Assembly: GCA_947072715.1 (NCBI GenBank) | Contig: CAMTJB010000099.1 | Location: forward strand, 1 to 5,232 | Direction: 5' to 3' | Source: an uncultured Fusobacteriaceae bacterium | GTDB lineage: Bacteria > Fusobacteriota > Fusobacteriia > Fusobacteriales > Fusobacteriaceae | DNA length: 5,232 bases | Shown: piece after piece, positions 1 to 5,232 of the stretch | How positions within the stretch are numbered: the first letter of the stretch is position 1 | How the letters are laid out: each line of letters opens with the position of its first letter | The notes under the pieces: generated by a model | What the model saw: only the letters and a program-made list of their open reading frames with translations | The model's database searches: none | Told to the model about the DNA's origin: nothing | Translations under genes and position numbers: made by a program

Positions 1-998
1 GGTTTAATACCCATTTTTTTATCTTTATACTCCATATCATTGAGAACTTTATATCCACTAGAGTCATAATTATTAGTTGAGTCAATGTTTGTTGTTTGAT
101 AAAAACCAATTAAATCAAATGTAACTTTATCAGTCATTTTATCTTGATACTTTAAAGAGAATTCATCTTTATCAGTGTCTTTGATTTCAAGTTCATCATA
201 TTTTCCAAAAAGTCCATTACTATCTCTATCTCCTAATTCACTTCTACTTAGAGCTCTTGGTGATGTAGAATCTTCTTTAAATTTAGAATATTTAAATGTA
301 ATATCTCTTGTTTTTGATATTTGATATTTTGCACTTCCCTCAAAGTAATCTGAATCTGCTTCATCACCATCTCTAAAGCCTTTATAATCAATTCTGTTAT
401 AGTTCAAATTTAATCCAAGCTTTCCAACTGTAGTTCCGTAATTAACATTATTGCTTGTAGCTCCAAAACTATCGATGTCAGAAGAAACATACCCGCCATT
501 ATAACCAGAACCTGATTTAGTTACTATGTTAATAATACCACCTCTAGTTCCACTTCCATAAAGAATAGCACCCCCACCAGGTATTACTTCTATTTTTTCT
601 ATATTTTCAATAGGTACCGTGTTTATAGGAGTATTTGAGTGAGATGTATCAAGTAAATTAATTGATACTCCATCTATAAGAACTTGAACATTAGATGTTG
701 CTTTACTCCCTTGACCTCTCATATCAACTATCGGATTTTTAGGATCACCAATTAGATTAACACTAGGAACATCTTTTAAAGCTTCAGATACAGATTTATA
801 ATTTTTATTTGCTATCTCTTTAGAAGTAATAACAGTTACATTACTTGGTATATTTCTTTGTGATGTTTCAAATCCAGTTGTTGATATAACACTTTTTTCA
901 AGTTTTACTCCAGATTCTGATTCTTGGTAAAACTCTGAGTCCGAAGCATAACTTACCACGCTAGCTAATAAACTTAATAATATGATTTTTTTATTCAT
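1..998 (-). CDS. TonB-dependent outer-membrane receptor, probably for heme (3' end outside window)
   Basis: The open frame runs unbroken from the ATG at 998-996 off the left edge, giving 332 N-terminal residues of a protein that normally has about 650-750. Residues 1-18 (MNKKIILLSLLASVVSYA) form a typical signal peptide with likely cleavage after SYA. A possible TonB box lies near residues 35-41 (KSVISTT). The plug domain covers about residues 44-162, with the family motifs VLIDGVSIN (106-114), IEKIEVIPGGGAILYGSG (133-150) and GGIINIVTKSG (153-163). Alternating barrel strands follow. His120, the only histidine in the visible part, lies in DTSHSN just before the IEKIEV motif, which resembles the DTGHLN segment of ShuA/ChuA heme receptors. 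A run of six G residues (plus-strand C at 1003-1008) is the ribosome binding site and fixes the start. It is last in the visible leftward series exbB-exbD-hmuW-receptor, 74 bases after hmuW. The receptor family is secure; heme as ligand is inferred from H120 and the neighbours. Confidence 0.93.
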   Translation of the reverse strand, partial: MNKKIILLSLLASVVSYASDSEFYQESESGVKLEKSVISTTGFETSQRNIPSNVTVITSKEIANKNYKSVSEALKDVPSVNLIGDPKNPIVDMRGQGSKATSNVQVLIDGVSINLLDTSHSNTPINTVPIENIEKIEVIPGGGAILYGSGTRGGIINIVTKSGSGYNGGYVSSDIDSFGATSNNVNYGTTVGKLGLNLNYNRIDYKGFRDGDEADSDYFEGSAKYQISKTRDITFKYSKFKEDSTSPRALSRSELGDRDSNGLFGKYDELEIKDTDKDEFSLKYQDKMTDKVTFDLIGFYQTTNIDSTNNYDSSGYKVLNDMEYKDKKMGIK

Positions 999-1024
999 TT
1001 TTCCCCCCGGTATATTATATATAG

Positions 1025-1050
1025 TTTTTATAAATGCTTTTTATAAAGGC
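1025..1050. repeat. 13-base tandem repeat in the hmuW-receptor gap
   Basis: Two adjacent 13-base units, TTTTTATAAATGC (1025-1037) and TTTTTATAAAGGC (1038-1050), differ at one base. They fill part of the 74-base gap upstream of the receptor gene. The paired AATGC/GCATT ends also allow a weak hairpin in the minus-strand transcript. I see no convincing promoter here: the only TATAAT-like hexamer on the minus strand (1019-1014) would start transcription inside the ribosome binding site and lacks a -35. The function is unknown; it could be a regulator site or an mRNA processing element. Confidence 0.5.
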
Positions 1051-1072
1051 ATTCTTCATTAAGATGTTGTAA

Positions 1073-2329
1073 TTATTGTTTATTAGTTTCTTCTATAAGA
1101 GTTTCAATAATATCTCTAGCAATATTATTTCCCCAGAATAAACCAGAATCAGTTAAATCTAATGTAGTATTTTTATCAGTTAAAAGCCCCATCTCGATAT
1201 ATTCGTTGATTCTCTTATTGAAAATAGTTATCTCATTATCAGATAATAGAGGTAAAAGCATCTCTTTGTTTATTGAAGGAAATTGAAATAGTCCTCCAAT
1301 TCTTTCTATTCTTTGTTGATAAATAGATTTTTCTACGTACATACTTCTATCTTTACCCATTCTGAATATACTTATGTTTCCTACATTTCCACCTGCACCT
1401 GTACCTATAGGGAAAGTATCTCCACCAAAATTTCTTGTTTTAATATATTTATATTGATCTCTTCCTTTTTTTGCTATTTTAGTTAATTCAAGGACGTAGT
1501 AGTCGCTATCTTTAGTTAATTCATTAACAAAAGTATCGTGAAGTACCCTTTCTTTTTCTAGGTTATCCTTCATAGTTAAGATATTGTTGTGAACATCTTG
1601 TGATAGTTTAGACCCTTCATGAATCATTAAAGAATAAAAACTTGAACTTCCTAAGTCTAACTCTTTTATAGTTTTAGCATCAAATAATACATCTTCAATT
1701 TTTTGATCAGGGTAGTTATAAATTATATCTACACACACCTCTCCATTAAATTTACTTTTAATATCTTTTACATTTTGAATAGTAGTTTTTGTATCATAAG
1801 TTCTATTGTAAAATTCTCTACCTCTTTCTGTAAAACTTTGAATACCGATTGATATTCTATTAACACCATATTTGTTTAGAAGTTCTATTTTTTCATCTGT
1901 TAAATTATGAATAGTTGTTTCAAGAGTAAATTCGTAACCTTGAGAGAAGTTAACATTTCTTTGTACACTTTGAAGTATTTTCTCTAGTTGATCAGCTTTA
2001 TATACTGTAGGAGTACCTCCGCCAAAATAAACAACATCAAAAGTTCCCTTTTTAAAATAATCGTATTGTCCATATTTATCAAACTCACTTGCGATAAAAT
2101 CACTGTATTCTTCTAAGCTTCCTTTTAGTTGCTCTCTGTTTAGATTACAAAAAGAACAGATTTTATCACAATATGGAGTGTGCATATATATTGCTTTAGG
2201 TACATCACTTTTATTTTTTAATATTTCAATTAAATCATTTTCATTTTTCATTGCTGTGGGGTAATATTTTTTTAATAATCCTCCTACATTGTGGTGACTT
2301 TTATGTCTTACTTCGAATAAATTTTTCAT
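1073..2329 (-). CDS. hmuW: HmuW/HutW/ChuW-type radical SAM enzyme for anaerobic heme degradation
   Basis: This 418-residue cytoplasmic protein belongs to the HemN-like class C radical SAM methylases. The CX3CX2C cluster motif is Cys54, Cys58, Cys61 in HTPYCDKICSFCN, followed by GGGTP at 103-107 (SAM binding), E137 in the ETTIHNLT stretch, the IGIQSF strand at 161-166, VDIIYNYPDQ at 200-209, and a glycine-rich TFPIGTGAGGNVGN at 305-318 typical of the HutW/ChuW branch. ChuW and the Fusobacterium enzyme HmuW are known to open the heme ring with SAM under anaerobic conditions, giving a linear tetrapyrrole (anaerobilin) and free iron. The neighbours (TonB system, receptor, flavodoxin) favour this over coproporphyrinogen oxidation. 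A GGAGAG ribosome binding site within the end of exbD and a 2-base gap suggest translational coupling. The exact name depends on close homology that I judge from memory; hutW or chuW would be equivalent labels. Confidence 0.88.
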   Translation of the reverse strand: MKNLFEVRHKSHHNVGGLLKKYYPTAMKNENDLIEILKNKSDVPKAIYMHTPYCDKICSFCNLNREQLKGSLEEYSDFIASEFDKYGQYDYFKKGTFDVVYFGGGTPTVYKADQLEKILQSVQRNVNFSQGYEFTLETTIHNLTDEKIELLNKYGVNRISIGIQSFTERGREFYNRTYDTKTTIQNVKDIKSKFNGEVCVDIIYNYPDQKIEDVLFDAKTIKELDLGSSSFYSLMIHEGSKLSQDVHNNILTMKDNLEKERVLHDTFVNELTKDSDYYVLELTKIAKKGRDQYKYIKTRNFGGDTFPIGTGAGGNVGNISIFRMGKDRSMYVEKSIYQQRIERIGGLFQFPSINKEMLLPLLSDNEITIFNKRINEYIEMGLLTDKNTTLDLTDSGLFWGNNIARDIIETLIEETNKQ

Positions 2330-2331
2330 TT

Positions 2332-2775
2332 TTAACTCTCCTTTTCTATAGTTTCTATATCTATTCCATTAGCACCAGATAATTTTATTTCGGACATTAT
2401 TTCAACAATATCTCCATAAAAAATTGTTTTGTCAGCAATGATAGAAACTCTCTTATCTTTTGTATAATTTAAGTTATCTTGAATAACTTGTTTTAAATTT
2501 TCTTTGGTCGTAGGTAGTTCTATATTTTTTTCTTTACTCTCTACCCTTATATTCATTTCATTATTTTTTGATAAAATAACAGATAATTTCTCATATTTTT
2601 TTTCTGTTTCAGATAACTTTGATACTGGTAAATCTATTTTTAATCCACCGTTTTTATCAAAGGTAGTAGATACCATAAAGAAAATTAGAAGAAGAAAAAT
2701 AACATCAATTAAAGGTGTTAAATCAGGTGTTAACTCTCTTTTTTTATATGCTAAAAATCCTTTAGATCTAAACAT
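2332..2775 (-). CDS. exbD: ExbD, proton-channel subunit of the TonB energising complex
   Basis: This 147-residue protein has the classic ExbD/TolR plan: a short cytoplasmic N-terminus, one membrane segment at about residues 19-38 ([20 protein letters not shown]), and a periplasmic domain of about 105 residues ending in the usual [21 protein letters not shown] fold region. Asp24 in PLIDVIF is at the place of the essential membrane aspartate of E. coli ExbD (Asp25), which carries the ion flow with ExbB. The start at 2775 is supported by a strong AAGGAGG (plus-strand CCTCCTT at 2784-2790), which overlaps the exbB stop codon. The gap to exbB is 13 bases and the gap to hmuW only 2, so the three are surely one operon. 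TolR is the alternative family, but the nearby receptor and tonB, and the absence of tolA or pal, argue for ExbD. Confidence 0.93.
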   Translation of the reverse strand: MFRSKGFLAYKKRELTPDLTPLIDVIFLLLIFFMVSTTFDKNGGLKIDLPVSKLSETEKKYEKLSVILSKNNEMNIRVESKEKNIELPTTKENLKQVIQDNLNYTKDKRVSIIADKTIFYGDIVEIMSEIKLSGANGIDIETIEKES

Positions 2776-2788
2776 CTATTTTTCCTCC

Positions 2789-3412
2789 TTACATTTTTCT
2801 TAAAATATTTATAAATTCAACAACATTTTTTTCCATATCATTAATAGCTTTTTCTATTTTCTTTTGATAGTAGTTGTAAAATATAAGAGCGGGAATAGAA
2901 ACAATAAGACCAGATGCTGTTGTTATTAATGCCTCTGAGATTCCAGAAGCTAAAACAGTCGCATCCCCTGCTCCATGTTTAGCCATAGAGTGAAAAGCTC
3001 CAATCATACCTGTTACAGTTCCTAAAAGTCCAGCTAGAGGCGTTACATTTGCAGCTAATGCTAATAACCACATATTTTTTTCTAGTTTTGGAAGTTCTCT
3101 TAGAGCACACTCTCTAGCTTTCTCTTCTAAATAATCGTAAGTGCAACAATTCATTTTTCCAGCACTATATTCTACTAAAATAGTTTTCATAACTTTTGAA
3201 GATGTATTTTTAAAAGAATCACAAACTTTTATTGCTCTATCTTTTTCTCCATTTTTGATAAATTTTTCTAAATGTGTAATTAGAATCTCACCATTATCTT
3301 TTTCATGCTTCATAAAATAATATCCTCTCTCTAAAATAACGGTTAATCCAATTATAGAAAGTGTAAAAATAACAATCATAAGTGGACCACCTGCTTTTAA
3401 ATGTTCTATCAT
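2789..3412 (-). CDS. exbB: ExbB, pentameric channel subunit of the TonB energising complex
   Basis: This 207-residue MotA/TolQ/ExbB family protein has three membrane segments: about residues 10-33, 114-140 and 158-182. A cytoplasmic region of roughly 80 residues (34-112) lies between the first two. Conserved channel residues are visible: Thr132 in LLGTVTGM, and Glu160 and Thr165 in GISEALITTASG, matching Thr148, Glu176 and Thr181 of E. coli ExbB as I recall them. The length is normal for the short ExbB type. With ExbD it forms the inner-membrane motor that energises TonB. It is first in the leftward operon, downstream of the promoter at 3461-3489. The start at 3412 has an AGGAGG (plus-strand CCTCCT at 3418-3423) at good spacing. 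An unusual point is four cysteines (64, 89, 90, 102) in the cytoplasmic region. TolQ is the alternative, less likely given the context. Confidence 0.94.
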   Translation of the reverse strand: MIEHLKAGGPLMIVIFTLSIIGLTVILERGYYFMKHEKDNGEILITHLEKFIKNGEKDRAIKVCDSFKNTSSKVMKTILVEYSAGKMNCCTYDYLEEKARECALRELPKLEKNMWLLALAANVTPLAGLLGTVTGMIGAFHSMAKHGAGDATVLASGISEALITTASGLIVSIPALIFYNYYQKKIEKAINDMEKNVVEFINILRKM

Positions 3413-3430
3413 TATTTCCTCCTAGTATAA

Positions 3431-3449
3431 AATATTTTGAAAATCAAAC
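3431..3449. promoter_or_regulatory. Putative operator, copy 1 of an intergenic direct repeat
   Basis: AATATTTTGAAAATCAAAC matches positions 3505-3523 at 18 of 19 bases. It contains a perfect dyad, TTTGA-AAA-TCAAA (3436-3448), as expected for a dimeric repressor site. It lies just downstream of the predicted exbB transcription start, where binding would block initiation or early elongation. A Fur-family or heme-responsive repressor is the obvious candidate from the gene content. The dyad is not a good match to the classical Fur box, so the regulator stays unassigned. Confidence 0.65.
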
Positions 3450-3460
3450 TAACGAGTTGG

Positions 3461-3489
3461 ATTATACTTCAAAAAAACAGTTAAGTCAA
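3461..3489 (-). promoter_or_regulatory. Sigma70-type promoter for the exbB-exbD-hmuW-receptor operon
   Basis: Read on the minus strand, TTGACT (3489-3484) and a perfect TATAAT (3466-3461) are separated by 17 bases, the optimal spacing. The expected start site is near 3454, giving a leader of about 42 bases before the exbB ATG. Repeat copy 1 (3431-3449) then falls at about +5 to +23 in the transcribed leader. The element is read directly from the sequence; its activity is inferred. Confidence 0.85.
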
Positions 3490-3504
3490 ATAATTTATTT
3501 AACT
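3484..3504. promoter_or_regulatory. Imperfect 21-base palindrome between the two -35 boxes
   Basis: AGTCAAATAATTTATTTAACT reads as two 10-base half-sites around a central T at 3494, with a single mismatched pair (C3487 with A3501). It starts at the -35 box of the leftward promoter and ends 6 bases before that of the rightward promoter. It could be an activator or repressor site acting on both. Because the region is AT-rich, part of the symmetry may be chance. Confidence 0.45.
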
Positions 3505-3523
3505 AATATTTTGACAATCAAAC
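3505..3523. promoter_or_regulatory. Putative operator, copy 2 of an intergenic direct repeat
   Basis: AATATTTTGACAATCAAAC is the second copy, differing from copy 1 at one base in the dyad centre (TTTGA-CAA-TCAAA, 3510-3522). It covers the -35 hexamer of the tonB promoter, so a bound protein would exclude RNA polymerase. The two copies start 74 bases apart, close to seven helical turns, which puts them on the same face of the DNA and would permit cooperative binding or a short loop. Confidence 0.65.
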
Positions 3524-3539
3524 AATTATTTGTTATAAT
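3511..3539 (+). promoter_or_regulatory. Consensus sigma70 promoter for tonB-hmuF
   Basis: A perfect TTGACA (3511-3516) and a perfect TATAAT (3534-3539) are separated by exactly 17 bases. The expected start is near 3546, about 31 bases before the tonB ATG, leaving room for the GGGGAG ribosome binding site at 3561-3566. Such an ideal promoter usually needs a repressor. The -35 lies inside repeat copy 2 (3505-3523), and the spacer holds the short palindrome AACAATTATTTGTT (3521-3534), which reaches the first base of the -10. Confidence 0.9.
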
Positions 3540-3576
3540 CCTTTTAAATACAGCAAATAAGGGGAGTTAAAAGAAA

Positions 3577-4350
3577 ATGAAATTTATAATATTTTCTATT
3601 GTTTTACATTTTTTTATTTTTATTTCTAGTTACACAACAATAATTAAAGCTAAAGACTTTGAGATTAATGAAGTAGGAAATACTGCTAATTCAAAAGTTG
3701 TTTCTATGGACTTTATGAATTCATCAAATAGTAAAAAAGAGTTAGCGAATAATCCTGAAAAGAGAGAGGAGAAGGCTGAAAAGAAAGAAAAAGAAAAGGA
3801 AAAAGAAAAAAAGGAGATAGAAAAAGTTAAAAAAACAAAAGATGAAAAACTAAAAAAAGAAGATCAAAATTACAAAAAGAGAGAAGAAAAAAATAAAGAG
3901 AAAGAGAATTTAGAAAAAGAAAGTAAAAATTTAGAAGAGAGTAAAAATCTAGATAAACAAGATTCAAATAATTCAAAGAATCCAAACAACAATTCAGAGT
4001 CTTTTAGCAATTCTAGTTCTAATCTAGTTGAACTATCAAAGGGAGTTTTTGCTGTTAAAAATCAGGGTGTAAAAGGGCTAAAGTTTCAATTTATATCCAA
4101 TCCAGAACCTGAGTACCCTTTAGTTGCAAAACGTTTAGGATATTCTAAGGATGTCTCTGTTAAAGTAAGATTCTTAGTTGGGTATACTGGGGAAATTGAA
4201 GAGGTTAAGTTTTATGGTGAGGAAGATGAATTGGGATTTCAATCTGAAGTAAGAGCAACACTAAAAAAATGGAAATTAACACCAATAACTCTTTATGACG
4301 TGCCAGTAAAGTTATATTTCTATAAAGAGTTTAAATTTAATAAGATATAA
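3577..4350 (+). CDS. tonB: TonB, energy-transducing periplasm-spanning protein with a Lys/Glu-rich linker
   Basis: The 257-residue protein has the three TonB parts. Residues 1-23 form the N-terminal membrane anchor, carrying Ser7 and His11 in the SxxxH pattern that TonB uses to couple to ExbB-ExbD. Residues 53-128 are an extremely charged Lys/Glu linker, followed by a Ser/Asn-rich stretch at 129-149. Residues 165-257 are the C-terminal domain, with the PEPEYP motif at 176-181 and the pattern RFLVGYTGEIEEVKFYG, ending in KKWKLTPITLYDVPVKLYFYKEF. The linker is unusual, since TonB commonly has a Pro-rich (PxPxP, Lys-Pro) spacer and here there is almost no proline. The start at 3577 has GGGGAG at 3561-3566. 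tonB is first in the rightward operon, 11 bases before hmuF, and diverges from exbB, its membrane partner. TolA is an alternative for a charged spacer, but the C-terminal domain and context fit TonB. Confidence 0.9.
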   Translation: MKFIIFSIVLHFFIFISSYTTIIKAKDFEINEVGNTANSKVVSMDFMNSSNSKKELANNPEKREEKAEKKEKEKEKEKKEIEKVKKTKDEKLKKEDQNYKKREEKNKEKENLEKESKNLEESKNLDKQDSNNSKNPNNNSESFSNSSSNLVELSKGVFAVKNQGVKGLKFQFISNPEPEYPLVAKRLGYSKDVSVKVRFLVGYTGEIEEVKFYGEEDELGFQSEVRATLKKWKLTPITLYDVPVKLYFYKEFKFNKI

Positions 4351-4361
4351 AAGGGGAAAAA

Positions 4362-4862
4362 ATGAAAAATTTAGTTATTTATTCATCAAAGACAGGAAAC
4401 ACTAAAAAAGTAGCTGAAGCTATATATGAATCTATTCCTAATGGGGAGATACTTTCAGTAGATGAAGTTAATCATTTAAACTATGAAAACATAATTATCG
4501 GTGGATGGATTGATAAAGGGACATTTGATGAAAAAGCTTTAAAAATATTAAGAGAAATAAAAAATAAAAATGTAGCATATTTTTTTACTTTAGGTGCTTC
4601 CATTGAATCGGATCATGCAAAATATTGTGCAACGAATATAGAGGAAGAGATTATTTCTAAGGGGAATAGACTTCTTGGAAGTTTTATGTCTCAAGGAAAG
4701 ATAGATCCTAAATTAATATCAGCACTAATTAATTTACCTAAAGAGCATAAGATGTACCCTTCAAAGGAAAGAATGGAAAGATGGGAAGCAGCAAAAGACC
4801 ATCCTAATGAAGAAGATCTAGAAAGAGTTAAGAGAGTATTTTCAGAAATTTTTATAAAATAA
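4362..4862 (+). CDS. hmuF: Flavodoxin, probable electron donor to the heme-degrading radical SAM enzyme
   Basis: This 166-residue soluble flavodoxin-fold protein starts with strand LVIYSS and the FMN phosphate loop SSKTGNT at 8-14. The second loop, GGWIDKGTFD (47-56), supplies Trp49 as a likely flavin-stacking residue. The third, FFTLGASIESD (74-84), closes the binding site. The C-terminal segment WEAAKDHPNEEDLERVKRVF resembles the tail of the flavodoxin subgroup that also includes BilS-like proteins. Radical SAM enzymes need a low-potential electron donor, and in Fusobacterium the flavodoxin HmuF is reported, as I recall, to serve HmuW. Here it lies on the opposite arm of the same divergent locus. 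The GGGG at 4353-4356 sets the start, and the 11-base gap to tonB indicates co-transcription. Flavodoxin is secure; the HmuF role is inferred from context. Confidence 0.87.
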   Translation: MKNLVIYSSKTGNTKKVAEAIYESIPNGEILSVDEVNHLNYENIIIGGWIDKGTFDEKALKILREIKNKNVAYFFTLGASIESDHAKYCATNIEEEIISKGNRLLGSFMSQGKIDPKLISALINLPKEHKMYPSKERMERWEAAKDHPNEEDLERVKRVFSEIFIK

Positions 4863-4863
4863 A

Positions 4864-4903
4864 AAAAACACCACATTAAGAACTAATCTTATGTGGTGTT
4901 TTT
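4864..4903. terminator. Strong intrinsic terminator, apparently bidirectional
   Basis: A 13-base arm, AAAAACACCACAT (4864-4876), is the exact reverse complement of 4891-4903 (ATGTGGTGTTTTT). Three further pairs (AAG with CTT) form inside after a one-base bulge, leaving a small loop. T-rich sequence follows on the plus strand (4899-4908, one C), and eight A residues (4861-4868) give a U-tract for minus-strand transcripts. It starts 2 bases after the hmuF stop and 10 bases beyond the end of the convergent gene, so it can end both transcripts. Confidence 0.93.
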
Positions 4904-4912
4904 CTTTTATAA

Positions 4913-5232
4913 TTAAATATTTACTGTTTCTGCATCATATTTTTCATTTTTAGTTTTACCTTTTCTTAGTGAAACTTGTGGCTCACTTGGAAGAGCAAAT
5001 CTAGGGATAAATCTATCAAATCCAGTAAGAGTTAAGATTAAGATAGAGAAAACCGCGATGAAAGCAACAAAGTTATATCTTATGATATCAAGAGCTTTGA
5101 AGTCATATAAAGGATATACTGCTCTTGCAATTCCTAAGTAGAATCCGATATAAACATGCCATGGTATAAGTTGAGATCCAAATACTCCAAGAGCATCACT
5201 AAATGTAGCATTTCTAAGTCTAAGAGTCTCTA
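4913..5232 (-). CDS. Multi-pass membrane protein, C-terminal part, probably an NhaC-like ion transporter
   Basis: A frame entering from the right edge runs 105 codons to a TAA at 4915-4913 and has no stop before that. The visible peptide begins ETLRLRNATFSDALG and has two membrane-prone stretches: LGVFGSQLIPWHVYIGFYLG and, after a short loop, YNFVAFIAVFSILILTLTGF. It then ends in a charged, lysine-rich tail (FDRFIPRFALPSEPQVSLRK onward), most likely cytoplasmic. The LIPW signature followed by a small-residue helix recalls the C-terminal region of NhaC-type Na+/H+ antiporters and related ion transporters, but the similarity is weak and judged by eye. It converges on hmuF, is separated from it by a bidirectional terminator, and is therefore probably unrelated to heme uptake. 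The membrane-protein call is firm; the transporter family is tentative. Confidence 0.6.
   Translation of the reverse strand, partial: ETLRLRNATFSDALGVFGSQLIPWHVYIGFYLGIARAVYPLYDFKALDIIRYNFVAFIAVFSILILTLTGFDRFIPRFALPSEPQVSLRKGKTKNEKYDAETVNI

Noticed and set aside
1014..1019. TATAAT on the minus strand before the receptor gene as a promoter -10
   Set aside because: The start of transcription would fall within the ribosome binding site at 1003-1008, and there is no -35 hexamer at suitable spacing.
1073..2329. Oxygen-independent coproporphyrinogen oxidase (HemN) as the identity of the radical SAM enzyme
   Set aside because: The cluster motif and core are shared with HemN, but the glycine-rich C-terminal motif and the heme-uptake neighbours fit the HutW/ChuW/HmuW branch better.
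2504..2803. Plus-strand open frame of 99 codons
   Set aside because: It lies antisense to exbD, which has clear family motifs and a strong ribosome binding site; the translation has no recognisable domain.
2332..3412. TolQ-TolR instead of ExbB-ExbD
   Set aside because: No tolA, tolB or pal is nearby, whereas a TonB-dependent receptor and tonB are adjacent.
3382..3570. Plus-strand open frame of 62 codons across the exbB start and the control region
   Set aside because: It overlaps both promoters, the operator repeats and the exbB start on the opposite strand, has no ribosome binding site I can see, and resembles no protein family.
4691..4876. Minus-strand open frame of 61 codons
   Set aside because: It is antisense to the flavodoxin gene and begins inside the terminator hairpin.

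Overview
The window is strongly AT-rich, uses A/T-ending codons throughout, and encodes an outer-membrane receptor together with TonB, ExbB and ExbD. A low-GC genome with an outer membrane and an oxygen-independent heme-degrading enzyme plus flavodoxin points to the Fusobacteriota (Fusobacterium, Cetobacterium or Ilyobacter type). This assignment rests on gene content and composition from memory, not on a database search.

Layout. Positions 1-998 (minus) hold the N-terminal 332 residues of a TonB-dependent outer-membrane receptor whose C-terminus lies beyond the left edge. Positions 1073-2329 (minus) encode a HutW/ChuW/HmuW-type radical SAM enzyme, 2332-2775 (minus) ExbD and 2789-3412 (minus) ExbB. 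These four genes read leftward as exbB-exbD-hmuW-receptor with gaps of 13, 2 and 74 bases. A 164-base divergent control region (3413-3576) carries two back-to-back near-consensus sigma70 promoters, an 18/19-identical direct repeat with an internal palindrome, and further dyads. Rightward lie tonB (3577-4350) and a flavodoxin gene, hmuF (4362-4862). A strong, apparently bidirectional terminator (4864-4903) separates this locus from a convergent membrane-protein gene on the minus strand (4913 to beyond the right edge), probably a transporter of the NhaC-like ion transporter group.

How it works together (inference from family knowledge). ExbB-ExbD use the ion motive force to energise TonB, which drives uptake of a ligand, most likely heme, through the outer-membrane receptor. 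The receptor plug carries a DTSHSN segment at the place where enterobacterial heme receptors of the ShuA/ChuA type carry a heme-ligating histidine in DTGHLN. Inside the cell, the radical SAM enzyme would open the heme ring without oxygen and release iron, with the flavodoxin as likely electron donor. Import motor and catabolic enzyme sit on both arms of one divergent locus, so they are probably controlled together through the shared intergenic operators. No inner-membrane heme ABC transporter is visible; it may lie beyond the left edge.

The least described parts are the divergent operator architecture and the Lys/Glu-rich, proline-poor linker of TonB.
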